Shown here: positions 6,864-13,727 of the stretch, piece after piece
Layout: the number at the start of each line of letters is the position of its first letter
Numbering within the stretch: position 1 is the first letter of the stretch
Origin: CAYPKG01 sp964411275
Lineage (GTDB): Bacteria; Bacillota; Clostridia; Christensenellales; CAG-138
Reading direction: 5' to 3'
Length of the DNA stretch: 15,423 nucleotides
Assembly: GCA_964411275.1 (NCBI GenBank)
Contig: CAYPKG010000043.1
Span: 1 to 15,423 of the forward strand
Translations under genes and position numbers: made by a program
The notes under the pieces: model-generated
Told to the model about the DNA's origin: nothing
What the model saw: only the letters and a program-made list of their open reading frames with translations
Database searches by the model: none

Positions 6864-8381
6864 ATGAAAAAATTTGTATCTATTATAATGATTTCGTCAG
6901 CTGTCTTTCTACTCGCTGCTTGTCAGGCGACGCCGGAAGAACCGATAGCCGTTAAGAAAGATATGGAACGTATGATTGATCAGGCGGACGCGCAAGAAAA
7001 CGGTTTAAAGCTGGCTGATATTGATATTCCCACAGACCGCTATACCTTTGAAAGCACCGGATTGAATGGAAGGATGCACATAACAGTTGATGCCGAAATA
7101 CAGCGGCCCAGTAACGATGAAATACCCATCATTCGCGTATCCAAAGGCGGCTTTTCTCAAGAGCTTGTATCATCAATTTTCGCATACCTGTTTCCCAATG
7201 AAAAACCATTCGATATAAGCGGAAAGGTAGATACAAAGGACGATATTGAAAGAATACTGCTCGCCCATCAACTGAGGCTTGCAGACGGCAGCTACGCAAC
7301 GGATTTTGGCTATACAGAAGAAGAGTTCAGGGATATCATTTCATATTGGGAAAAGGAATATGCAACTGCACCGGATGCAGCACCTGAGATCATCCGTTCC
7401 GATGGCATGATGCGATTAGGGCCCCTTGAAGGGGTTGGAATGTATTATGAACTTAATGTAAGCACATCATGGGAGCGAGAAAACGAGGGGAATGCAATCC
7501 AAAAGTTCATTGTTTCCACGGCCGATCCAGCTTCAAGAACCTCTGTGGCAAGCGGATTTGGCGATCATTTATATTATGTGTTCAATCCCGCTTCAGCACG
7601 AATAACCGATTATTCAACGTTTGTTGGTCGAACGGATAATGCGGGCTTGTTGGATTCTGTTAATGAAAAGCTTACGATCTCGCTAACGGAAGCGAAAGAG
7701 CTTTGTGAAAGCTTTTTTGCGGCAGGAGATCTGTCAACACAGTACTACTTGGCTTCATCATTTTTAGTAAATGACCGAAGTACAGGGTTAGTAGACAATA
7801 TCCCGAAGGACTCCCTGGAATCCTCAACAGAGAACTATGCATATAAGCTTTACTATGCCCGCATGATTGATGGTATCCCTACGTTTGTCAATGCTGATTG
7901 GAGCTTGTCCGATTTTGGGTTTTCTATTCCTTGGAGTTACGAAAGCATATGCTTTATTATCGACAATAATGGCGTGAGAAATATTTCATGGCATAACCCT
8001 ATTGATGTTGGTGAAACAATTCTTGAAAGCTCTACGTTGAAAAGCTTTGATGAAATTATAAGTATATTTGAGGTCATGATCAAGACAAAATATGAAGCTA
8101 TGATAAATACATACCTTGGCGATCAAGGTCAAATGGAAATTGCTGTGGATGCAATACAGCTCTGCCTCATGCGCGTTCGTGAGCAGAATAGTGAAGGCGC
8201 AGATGGCTTGCTTATACCGGCATGGGTATTCTACGGAAATAACAAGGCCATTTATGCAGATGGAATGGTAGGTTATAATAAATTCGGCGGAAGTGGTAGT
8301 GTAATTCCTAAAGAACCAATTCCGTTGCTCGTCATTAATGCCATTGATGGCAGCATAATTGATTTGAGCAGAGGCTATTAG
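6864..8381 (+). CDS. DUF6034-like lipoprotein (first paralogue)
   Basis: Predicted surface lipoprotein of 505 residues. The signal peptide ends in lipobox LAAC, with C20 as the lipidated residue, followed by QATPEEPI. The rest is hydrophilic and presumably lies outside the membrane. I recognise it as resembling the DUF6034 family of Clostridia, mainly by the post-lipobox CQATPE-type start and overall layout; its molecular role is unknown. It is paralogous to the 433-residue lipoprotein at 11823-13124. Shared blocks include ITVDAEIQRP / VTIDAQIEIP, a LLIPAWVFYG / MYIPAWFITG motif near the end, and the closing INAIDGSIID / ISAIDGRKIE. The start has AAAGAAAGGTG (6845-6855) upstream. Its stop overlaps by 4 bp the stop of the convergent hydrolase gene. 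Confidence 0.85.
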   Translation: MKKFVSIIMISSAVFLLAACQATPEEPIAVKKDMERMIDQADAQENGLKLADIDIPTDRYTFESTGLNGRMHITVDAEIQRPSNDEIPIIRVSKGGFSQELVSSIFAYLFPNEKPFDISGKVDTKDDIERILLAHQLRLADGSYATDFGYTEEEFRDIISYWEKEYATAPDAAPEIIRSDGMMRLGPLEGVGMYYELNVSTSWERENEGNAIQKFIVSTADPASRTSVASGFGDHLYYVFNPASARITDYSTFVGRTDNAGLLDSVNEKLTISLTEAKELCESFFAAGDLSTQYYLASSFLVNDRSTGLVDNIPKDSLESSTENYAYKLYYARMIDGIPTFVNADWSLSDFGFSIPWSYESICFIIDNNGVRNISWHNPIDVGETILESSTLKSFDEIISIFEVMIKTKYEAMINTYLGDQGQMEIAVDAIQLCLMRVREQNSEGADGLLIPAWVFYGNNKAIYADGMVGYNKFGGSGSVIPKEPIPLLVINAIDGSIIDLSRGY

Positions 8382-9190
8382 CTTCTACCATCCTGTTCCT
8401 TAATTTGCGAAAACTTGACAGTACCTTGAACAAATATTTCAATTTCCCGGTTGACTTGCACCGGGTTGTCAAAAACAGTTCCATGATGTGCGTTTTCAAT
8501 GGTAATCAAACGCGAACCCTGTATGTGTTCATGTATATATTGTTGTTGTCTGCGCGTCATCCAATCGTGGTCGCCAATAAGAATTAAGGTAGGGCAAGCT
8601 ATATTCTTTAATCCGTCACGGCTTTCCATACTCGTTACCGCTTTCCAAACACGGTTATATTCATCATGGTTGAGGTTTCCTACAACTTCACGAATGTATT
8701 TTTTTGCTTCAAGATTTGCCCCGCCTAACGGTAATGATGCGCACCACGCAATCCAACTCATTGGCATAAGGCGCTGACTAAATCGGTTAGTAGGCAACAC
8801 GATACGCTCAAAAGCATTGAATTGGTTGGTGCAGGGAGTGCCAATCAAAATCAAACCTTCTGTTCGTTCCGGTGCATTGATTGCCGCTTGAATGGCAACA
8901 TGGCCGCCCATAGACAGACCGCATATTACTGCTGATGGAACATCCAGATAATCCATCATCGCAATAACATCTTGCCAGAATACATTAGGGGATACCTTTC
9001 CCGGCGGCAGGGAGGATTTACCATGGCCCCGCGCGTCTAAAGTTATGACCCGGTATTCTTTTGAGAAAAAGTCAATTTGCGTTTTCCATTGTCGTATGTC
9101 CCATGTGGCGCCATGAAGAAATATAAGAGGTTTTCCTTGTCCGTTTTCTTCATAATACAAACGCGCCCCTTGATTTTCAAAATACGGCAT
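8378..9190 (-). CDS. Alpha/beta-fold hydrolase
   Basis: Cytoplasmic hydrolase of 270 residues with no signal peptide. The alpha/beta hydrolase core is clear: oxyanion-hole HG at 26-27 (FLHGATWD), LDARGHGKS at 51-59, nucleophile elbow GLSMGG at 91-96 with Ser93, the acid in GDHDWMT (Asp209 likely), and His236 in NAHHGTVFDNP. The substrate cannot be told; the family includes esterases, lactonases and C-C hydrolases. The start is preceded by AGGAGGGG. It lies 73 nt after the lipoprotein gene at 9264-10049 on the same strand and may be co-transcribed with it. Its stop overlaps that of the convergent DUF6034-like gene. Confidence 0.92.
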   Translation of the reverse strand: MPYFENQGARLYYEENGQGKPLIFLHGATWDIRQWKTQIDFFSKEYRVITLDARGHGKSSLPPGKVSPNVFWQDVIAMMDYLDVPSAVICGLSMGGHVAIQAAINAPERTEGLILIGTPCTNQFNAFERIVLPTNRFSQRLMPMSWIAWCASLPLGGANLEAKKYIREVVGNLNHDEYNRVWKAVTSMESRDGLKNIACPTLILIGDHDWMTRRQQQYIHEHIQGSRLITIENAHHGTVFDNPVQVNREIEIFVQGTVKFSQIKEQDGRS

Positions 9191-9200
9191 ACTACCCCTC

Positions 9201-9267
9201 CTGATGCATTTCTGTTTTTAAGCAATCGATGGATGATAGCAGAAATAAGCCTTTTTTTCTGCATCAG
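9201..9267. repeat. Nested inverted repeats between lipoprotein and hydrolase genes
   Basis: CTGATGCA (9201-9208) pairs with TGCATCAG (9260-9267). Inside it, ATTTCTG (9208-9214) pairs with CAGAAAT (9240-9246). The outer arm overlaps the stop codon of the upstream minus-strand lipoprotein gene, and its other arm touches the hydrolase ribosome binding site (AGGAGGGG). It could influence termination or hydrolase translation, or be chance. There is no clean terminator. Confidence 0.35.
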
Positions 9268-10049
9268 CAGGGCTCAAACCAGTATTTCACTACCCTTGAC
9301 ATATAGTATATGTCCTCAATTCCCTTATACATAAAGCTTTGCGGCTCAAACACCAGCGCGTACCACATATATCCAAACGTGATATCCTTTCTATCCGTAA
9401 TGGCTTGGCGGCAAAGCAGAGCATCCTGATCACCATACTCCATAACACTCAATCGGTCGATTTCGCTTCCCACAATCACAAGTGGATCTTCCAGTCTTAT
9501 TGGGTCGCTGGAAGTAAACTCGATATCAATCTCGTCGTCAAACGGTGTGAAATGGGCAATCATTATCGGCTGATGAAAGATACGCAATGTATGCTCGTCC
9601 TTCGCTTCCACACAAAAGCTCAAACCAACAAGCGGCAAGTTGCCCGGACCATAACACGGAGTTTCAAACGAATGGTATTTAGCTTTTCCTTCGGCTTCTC
9701 TCAGCTCATCCAGCTTATACACCGACATGAACGACACCGGCCCAGACTCACTCCACCCGACCATGGCAATGCAATCCGCGCCCTCTCCAGTAAAATCTCC
9801 TGCTGCACTGGTTACCAATTTGTCTTCTGAAGGGCTCCAGTAATTCCTGTTTCGAATGCCGTCGACCTCAATCTCAAAGCAGTCAATATTGCCGTCATCC
9901 AAAAGATGAAACTGCCAAAAATCCTCAATCCCGTCCCCGTTTAGATCGTGATTGCCACTAAGCATAGCACCCTCTTTTTCTTGCGCAGGGGCGCAGGAAG
10001 CTGTAGCAAGGAGAATAACGAGACAACAACTCAAGAGTTTTTGTTTCAT
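9264..10049 (-). CDS. Predicted lipoprotein with an EF-hand-like loop
   Basis: Unknown function. With the ATG at 10049 the protein has 261 residues and begins MKQKLLSCCLVILLATASC. C19 is the likely lipidated Cys, although the lipobox (TASC) is weaker than usual. A Ca2+-loop-like stretch HDLNGDGIEDFW follows soon after the signal; D-x-N-x-D-G-x-x-D loops occur in FG-GAP/VCBS and dockerin-like proteins. The remainder has many aromatic residues and ends WFEPC. An in-frame GTG at 10058 would add three residues but lies only 2 nt from GGGGAA (10066-10061), whereas the ATG at 10049 lies 11 nt away, so I chose the ATG. It heads a possible two-gene unit with the hydrolase. Confidence 0.75.
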   Translation of the reverse strand: MKQKLLSCCLVILLATASCAPAQEKEGAMLSGNHDLNGDGIEDFWQFHLLDDGNIDCFEIEVDGIRNRNYWSPSEDKLVTSAAGDFTGEGADCIAMVGWSESGPVSFMSVYKLDELREAEGKAKYHSFETPCYGPGNLPLVGLSFCVEAKDEHTLRIFHQPIMIAHFTPFDDEIDIEFTSSDPIRLEDPLVIVGSEIDRLSVMEYGDQDALLCRQAITDRKDITFGYMWYALVFEPQSFMYKGIEDIYYMSRVVKYWFEPC

Positions 10050-10185
10050 TTGGTTCACACTTCCCCTTCATGGCAGATTATTCCTCATATTGCTTACAGA
10101 ATACCATAAATCACTATTCCTGTTGTTAGTAAATTGTGAATATGTATAAGATTAGAAGCAAGAACACAGTGACAATCAGGTGCCA

Positions 10186-11421
10186 TTATTGACCTGGATG
10201 GTGTGCTAATAAATACTCGTGAATTTCTTCTCTTGTTGTTCCCTTAAATCGCCCCGCAAGCATTTCTTCTATCATAAATACAAGCGCCTTTGCGTTGGTA
10301 ATCTCGTTGCTTAAAGTCGCGTCATCTGTGGGTTCCATCTTAGCCAAATCATAGTACCACGAATAAGCCTCGTGATAAAATTCGGGATAACTGCTGCTAA
10401 CGATGCTGAAGCTGCCTGCAGCCGCATCAAACGAAATCAAATTGATGAAATAAAATGTAAAATCTGTTTCATTATGATAATAGAAACGCGGCTCCGCAAC
10501 GAGCATCTTGTTATCAATTTCGATCAGCCTACACCCATCTGCCCAGCTTTTAAATTTCTTTACATGCTCCCTTCCCTCAGGATCGAAATAACGAAAGTAC
10601 TGATGAGATGCGGCTTTGCCAAATATCTCACTGAGCAATTGAACAGTACCATCCTTGCTGATACTCTTATCCAGGAGGTATGGTATTTTGAGATTTGTTT
10701 CAAATACGCTGTCCAATGGGAACGGCAGTGTTAGTTTCTTCTCATAAATATCAAATGTAATCCGATAGAGAACATCTCCGTCCGCAGATACAATATCCCC
10801 AACCAGAGCGTAATCAGGGATATAATCAATGCCCCATAATACCTCGGTTTCTAAGATGGGGGTATCATATTTAATATTGCGAGGATAGCAACCAAGGTGA
10901 ATTACTCCTGTTTCAGGAAGCACTGTAACAAGCGACGCATCAACCGGATACTCCCAGCCGTCCCAACGGAAAATCGCAAACCCGTCATGGGCCGCAAGCG
11001 TCGTTAGCTTTGCGCCACAGGCCACCTGATCTGTTTGGGTATAGACAGCCGTCGACACGGGAACATAGGAAAGCCAGCCCGTACCGTCTTCATGTATTGT
11101 AATCTTAAGATCAATGGAATTCGTAAAGTCCACTTCATATCCGACATATAGAGACTGCGAATATGTTTTTCCAAGAATTACATACGTCTGTCCAATCCAT
11201 TCGTCTACAAAACGGCGATCTAATTGGCCTCCGTTTTCTAAAGGGAAATAGTCCAAGGGAGCTGGTGCAGCTGGGGCCGGCGTTTCAACAGACACCGGGG
11301 TTTTCGTCGCGGCTGGTGTGACTTGAGTCATACCCTCATCGGCAGGCTTTAATTGTGATGAAAAGACACATCCGGACAACATGCATCCAGCGATTAAAAC
11401 CAAAGCGATTACGCGTTTCAC
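10186..11421 (-). CDS. Predicted lipoprotein of unknown function
   Basis: 411 residues, starting at GTG 11421 with AGGGG 9 nt upstream. The signal peptide MKRVIALVLIAGCMLSGC ends in lipobox LSGC, with C18 lipidated. A Thr/Pro/Ala-rich tether (about 33-56) follows, then a soluble part that looks beta-rich with many aromatic residues. I recognise no family. It is oriented away from the duplicated padR-type promoter and separated from the next minus-strand gene by 136 nt, so it is probably its own unit. It belongs to a run of four different lipoprotein genes in 6.3 kb. Confidence 0.8.
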   Translation of the reverse strand: MKRVIALVLIAGCMLSGCVFSSQLKPADEGMTQVTPAATKTPVSVETPAPAAPAPLDYFPLENGGQLDRRFVDEWIGQTYVILGKTYSQSLYVGYEVDFTNSIDLKITIHEDGTGWLSYVPVSTAVYTQTDQVACGAKLTTLAAHDGFAIFRWDGWEYPVDASLVTVLPETGVIHLGCYPRNIKYDTPILETEVLWGIDYIPDYALVGDIVSADGDVLYRITFDIYEKKLTLPFPLDSVFETNLKIPYLLDKSISKDGTVQLLSEIFGKAASHQYFRYFDPEGREHVKKFKSWADGCRLIEIDNKMLVAEPRFYYHNETDFTFYFINLISFDAAAGSFSIVSSSYPEFYHEAYSWYYDLAKMEPTDDATLSNEITNAKALVFMIEEMLAGRFKGTTREEIHEYLLAHHPGQ

Positions 11422-11471
11422 TTTCTTTTTCCCCTACCTTGCTTTTTGTATCCTGTTGTGTATCTATGGTC

Positions 11472-11504
11472 AGTATAACACAATTGTTTCACGGAGACTT
11501 CCGT
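11472..11504 (-). promoter_or_regulatory. Candidate promoter and dyad before the unknown lipoprotein
   Basis: On the minus strand TATACT (11477-11472) is a good -10 element, about 50 nt before the GTG start. The expected -35 place (11500-11495) has no TTGACA. It falls instead within a small dyad ACGGA-GACT-TCCGT (11491-11504), which could be an activator or repressor site. Confidence 0.35.
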
Positions 11505-11572
11505 TAGGGTTGAAAGTAAAAACTTAACAAAGTCCTTTTTATTAATAGATTTTGAATATTCTCTCCACGCCA

Positions 11573-11622
11573 TTGACTTATATAGAATTCCGATATAGCA
11601 TTTTATATAGAATTCCGATATA
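11573..11622 (+). promoter_or_regulatory. PadR-type promoter with tandem operators, upstream copy
   Basis: TTGACT at 11573-11578, 17-nt spacer, TAGCAT at 11596-11601. Two copies of TATATAGAATTCCGATATA lie at 11579-11597 and 11604-11622: the first fills the spacer and the second covers the expected start point. Each is an imperfect palindrome with TATAT/ATATA arms. Both 19-mers are identical to those before padR, and the -10 differs at one base (TAGCAT against TAGTAT). It would drive the downstream lipoprotein gene. Confidence 0.7.
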
Positions 11623-11636
11623 TGAGAGGAGGGCTG

Positions 11637-11684
11637 TTGCGTATCAAAAGTTGAGTTACCAGAAGCACAACAATGTTGCAATAG
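11637..11684 (+). pseudogene. Broken 5' end of a padR gene
   Basis: From TTG 11637 the frame reads LRIKS-stop-VTRSTTMLQ-stop, against LRIKSLVTRSTTMLLL in the intact padR at 13383. A T-to-G change makes an early TGA, and more stops follow at about 11679. The rest of padR is missing, although a short GGCTATCA match near 11726 could be a further scrap of the YGYQ codons. The remnant keeps its ribosome binding site. Confidence 0.85.
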
Positions 11685-11709
11685 TAAGACAACTTTATCA
11701 GATCAATTT

Positions 11710-11738
11710 CTTTGTGATTGCACACGGCTATCACAAAG
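11710..11738. repeat. 9-bp perfect inverted repeat in the lipoprotein leader
   Basis: CTTTGTGAT (11710-11718) and ATCACAAAG (11730-11738) are perfect arms around an 11-nt loop, just before a strong AGAGGAGG. It may be an RNA hairpin in the leader of the lipoprotein transcript or an operator. There is no T-run after it, so it is not an intrinsic terminator. Confidence 0.45.
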
Positions 11739-11757
11739 GAAAGAGGAGGTAAAACCA

Positions 11758-11793
11758 TGAAGATTAAAAAACGGTTTGTTTCTTCCTGGTAGG
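11758..11793 (+). CDS. Possible 11-residue leader peptide or gene remnant
   Basis: ATG at 11758 is preceded by an excellent AGAGGAGG ribosome binding site and reads MKIKKRFVSSW before TAG, 29 nt before the next lipoprotein start. It may be the first codons of a decayed exported protein (the MKIKKR start fits a signal peptide) or a short translated leader. Its shortness makes protein function doubtful. Confidence 0.3.
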
Positions 11794-11822
11794 TGTTAGA
11801 AATTTAGTATGGGGGAGAAAAA

Positions 11823-13124
11823 ATGAAAAGCAAAAAAAAAGCACCGATTGCTGCAATAGCCCTCTCTCTTTTGCTTGCAGCAGGTTGTCAGGCCACGCCC
11901 AAGGAAAGCATCGTTGAAACCGACGAAATGCAATTGACCCGCATTGCTGCGCCGCCTTTGGAACCGGGAAAATATGAAGCACCTACAACATGGAAAGAAG
12001 AATTCAGTTCAAATAGCTTGCAGGTTACGATTGATGCGCAAATTGAAATCCCTGATTTGGATCAATATCCGGTGAAGCAAATTTCGAAGAAAAAAACATT
12101 AGATAACATTATGCGCACCATGATCCGCTATCTGTCGGAGGGCAATCAGGTCTATGCAGGGGAACGGGTTTGGACAAAGGAGGAATGGACGGAGCTTTTG
12201 ATCTCAATAAAAGCAGGCAAACCATTATTCGGTTATCACACATTCCCAGGCGCACAGGAATTTGCGATTGAAGATATTGAAAACCTCATTCGTGATGCAC
12301 CGGAAAAGTTTGAGCAGGTTCCGATCGATATTGCTGGTGATAAGCTTCCCCAAACCTGCCATTTCACTAGGCCTTCCGGCATAAATGGAGAAGTATGTAA
12401 TATGGAAGATGCTATATTGTTTACACCGGCGGTATTTGAAATGGGGGTCCAGTTGGAAAGCGATATTATTCGGGGAGATGCGATTATGGGGGAACCCGCG
12501 GGTTCTCTGATAGGACCTATCGGCATTGCGGAACAAGAGGCGATTGAGAAGGGTGAGCTCATTCTGGCTGATTTGGGCATCAATGGTCTGGCCTTATCCA
12601 GTATTGAGAAGGGTCGCCTGTTGGGTATGTTTACCAAGCTAAATGTGGCGGATGGCTGGTATTTAACCTATCATCCTGAAAATGAGGGGCTTCAGGCGGA
12701 TCTGGTACGGGGCAGCGCAACGAACCCACACAACCCGCCTGCGTATACGGCAAATTTTCCGGTAGAACAATTAACCATGCTGGTAAACGAGAATGGCGTT
12801 CATTGGATTTACTGGCTGGGTATTGCGGAGCATGGAGAGGTGGTCAACGAGAATGTGGAGCTATTGCCCTTCGATCAAGTGCAAAAGAAGATCAAGCAGG
12901 TAATCAGCAATACATTTGGTTGGAACGAGAGCAATGAAGCATATTATGATATTAGTAGCGTTGCGCTGAAATCCGCATTGATTCCCGCAAAAGACGATCC
13001 TGATGCTGCCATGTATATCCCTGCGTGGTTTATAACCGGCGAGATTGAAATAAGTATTGGCACTTTTGAGGAACGCATTGTTATCAGCGCCATCGATGGC
13101 CGGAAAATTGAGCAAATCGGTTAA
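11823..13124 (+). CDS. DUF6034-like lipoprotein (second paralogue)
   Basis: Predicted lipoprotein of 433 residues. Its signal peptide ends LLLAAGC, with C22 lipidated, followed by QATPKESIVE. It is about 70 residues shorter than its paralogue at 6864-8381 but shares the same beginning, the VTIDAQIEIP block, a GVHWIYWLG / GVRNISWHN block, the IPAWF motif and the closing AIDG. The start has GGGGGAG 5-6 nt upstream. Its function is unknown. It lies between the two copies of the padR control region, with the upstream copy as its only good promoter, so I infer that it belongs to the PadR regulon. Confidence 0.85.
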   Translation: MKSKKKAPIAAIALSLLLAAGCQATPKESIVETDEMQLTRIAAPPLEPGKYEAPTTWKEEFSSNSLQVTIDAQIEIPDLDQYPVKQISKKKTLDNIMRTMIRYLSEGNQVYAGERVWTKEEWTELLISIKAGKPLFGYHTFPGAQEFAIEDIENLIRDAPEKFEQVPIDIAGDKLPQTCHFTRPSGINGEVCNMEDAILFTPAVFEMGVQLESDIIRGDAIMGEPAGSLIGPIGIAEQEAIEKGELILADLGINGLALSSIEKGRLLGMFTKLNVADGWYLTYHPENEGLQADLVRGSATNPHNPPAYTANFPVEQLTMLVNENGVHWIYWLGIAEHGEVVNENVELLPFDQVQKKIKQVISNTFGWNESNEAYYDISSVALKSALIPAKDDPDAAMYIPAWFITGEIEISIGTFEERIVISAIDGRKIEQIG

Positions 13125-13276
13125 AACGCCCGTTAGACTACAATGTCCTTCATAGTGAGTTTTCACGGATATAAGGAATTCTAAATAACTGCCCTTCGCG
13201 GGAAAAGAAAAAGCGCCCTTCATCTGCCACTGAGATTTAGAGCATTCACTTTGTTCTTAAATCAATACAGCATCAA

Positions 13277-13430
13277 CCTTTTTATTAATAGTTTTTGAAT
13301 ATTCTCTCCGCATCATTGACTTATATAGAATTCCGATATAGTATTTTATATAGAATTCCGATATATGAGAGGAGGGCAATTGTTGCGTATCAAAAGTTTA
13401 GTTACCAGAAGCACAACGATGTTGCTATTG
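13277..13430 (+). repeat. Downstream (functional) copy of the duplicated padR control region
   Basis: Partner of 11534-11684. It runs from an AT-rich upstream stretch through promoter, palindromes and ribosome binding site to about codon 16 of the intact padR. This copy continues into a complete gene, so it is probably the source of the duplication. The rest of the gap before it (13125-13276) shows no gene and no clear terminator. Confidence 0.93.
13316..13365 (+). promoter_or_regulatory. padR-SEDS operon promoter with two tandem palindromic operators
   Basis: TTGACT at 13316-13321, 17-nt spacer, TAGTAT at 13339-13344. The 19-mer TATATAGAATTCCGATATA occurs at 13322-13340 and again at 13347-13365, with starts 25 bp apart (not far from 2.5 helix turns). 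About 14 of 19 positions are symmetric, with TATAT/ATATA arms. PadR proteins are dimers that commonly repress their own promoters through AT-rich dyads, so these are the likely autoregulatory operators (inference). Confidence 0.75.
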
Positions 13431-13727
13431 AAGCTTCTTGAAGAAGAGGACATGTACGGCTATCAGATGATTGAAGAACTTGCGAAGCGCTCGGACAACA
13501 CGTTTTCACTCAAGGCGGGAACCCTTTATCCTCTGCTTCATGATTTACAGGAGCAAGGTTTCATTGATGTATACGAGAAAGCCGCTCCATCGGGCCGTAT
13601 CAGAAAGTACTATAGCTTAACAAAATCAGGAGAAGGCGCTTTGGCAGTCAAAGAAGTGGAGTGGCGACAGTTTTCACTTGCAGTAAATAAATTAATGGAG
13701 GGGGTTGTGAGGGTTGCATCAATTTGA
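13383..13727 (+). CDS. PadR family transcriptional regulator
   Basis: Small winged-helix repressor of 114 residues that binds DNA as a dimer. Family marks are EDMYGYQMIEEL (about 22-33), LKAGTLYPLLHDLQEQGF (43-60, recognition region) and GRIRKYYSLTKSG (71-83, wing). I chose the TTG at 13383 because AGGAGGG (13370-13376) lies 6 nt before it and the protein then begins LRIKSLV as expected. An upstream in-frame ATG at 13365 would run through the ribosome binding site and second operator. The gene overlaps the next by 14 bp, so the two are translationally coupled. It is probably autoregulated through the two palindromes in its promoter. The signal it responds to is unknown; PadR members often sense small molecules or envelope stress. 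Confidence 0.93.
   Translation: MRIKSLVTRSTTMLLLKLLEEEDMYGYQMIEELAKRSDNTFSLKAGTLYPLLHDLQEQGFIDVYEKAAPSGRIRKYYSLTKSGEGALAVKEVEWRQFSLAVNKLMEGVVRVASI

Larger units (their letters stand above)
11534..11684 (+). repeat. Upstream copy of the duplicated padR control region
   Basis: This segment matches 13277-13430 over about 150 bp with only scattered substitutions and one 3-nt indel. It includes the promoter, both palindromes, the ribosome binding site and the first padR codons. Similarity fades near 11684. It is a direct repeat that, with its partner, brackets the second DUF6034-like lipoprotein gene. Together with 11685-11822 it fills most of the 401-nt gap between flanking genes. Confidence 0.93.

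Noticed and set aside
11418..11681. Minus-strand open frame of 87 codons
   Set aside because: It runs antisense over the duplicated promoter and the leader of the unknown lipoprotein, and has no recognisable motif.
11552..11752. Open frame of 66 codons upstream of the second DUF6034-like gene
   Set aside because: It reads through the promoter, operators and padR remnant; the repeat copy explains the sequence.
11534..13430. Composite transposon bracketed by direct repeats
   Set aside because: The repeats are a promoter and gene start, not an insertion sequence; no transposase, terminal inverted repeats or target duplication are seen.
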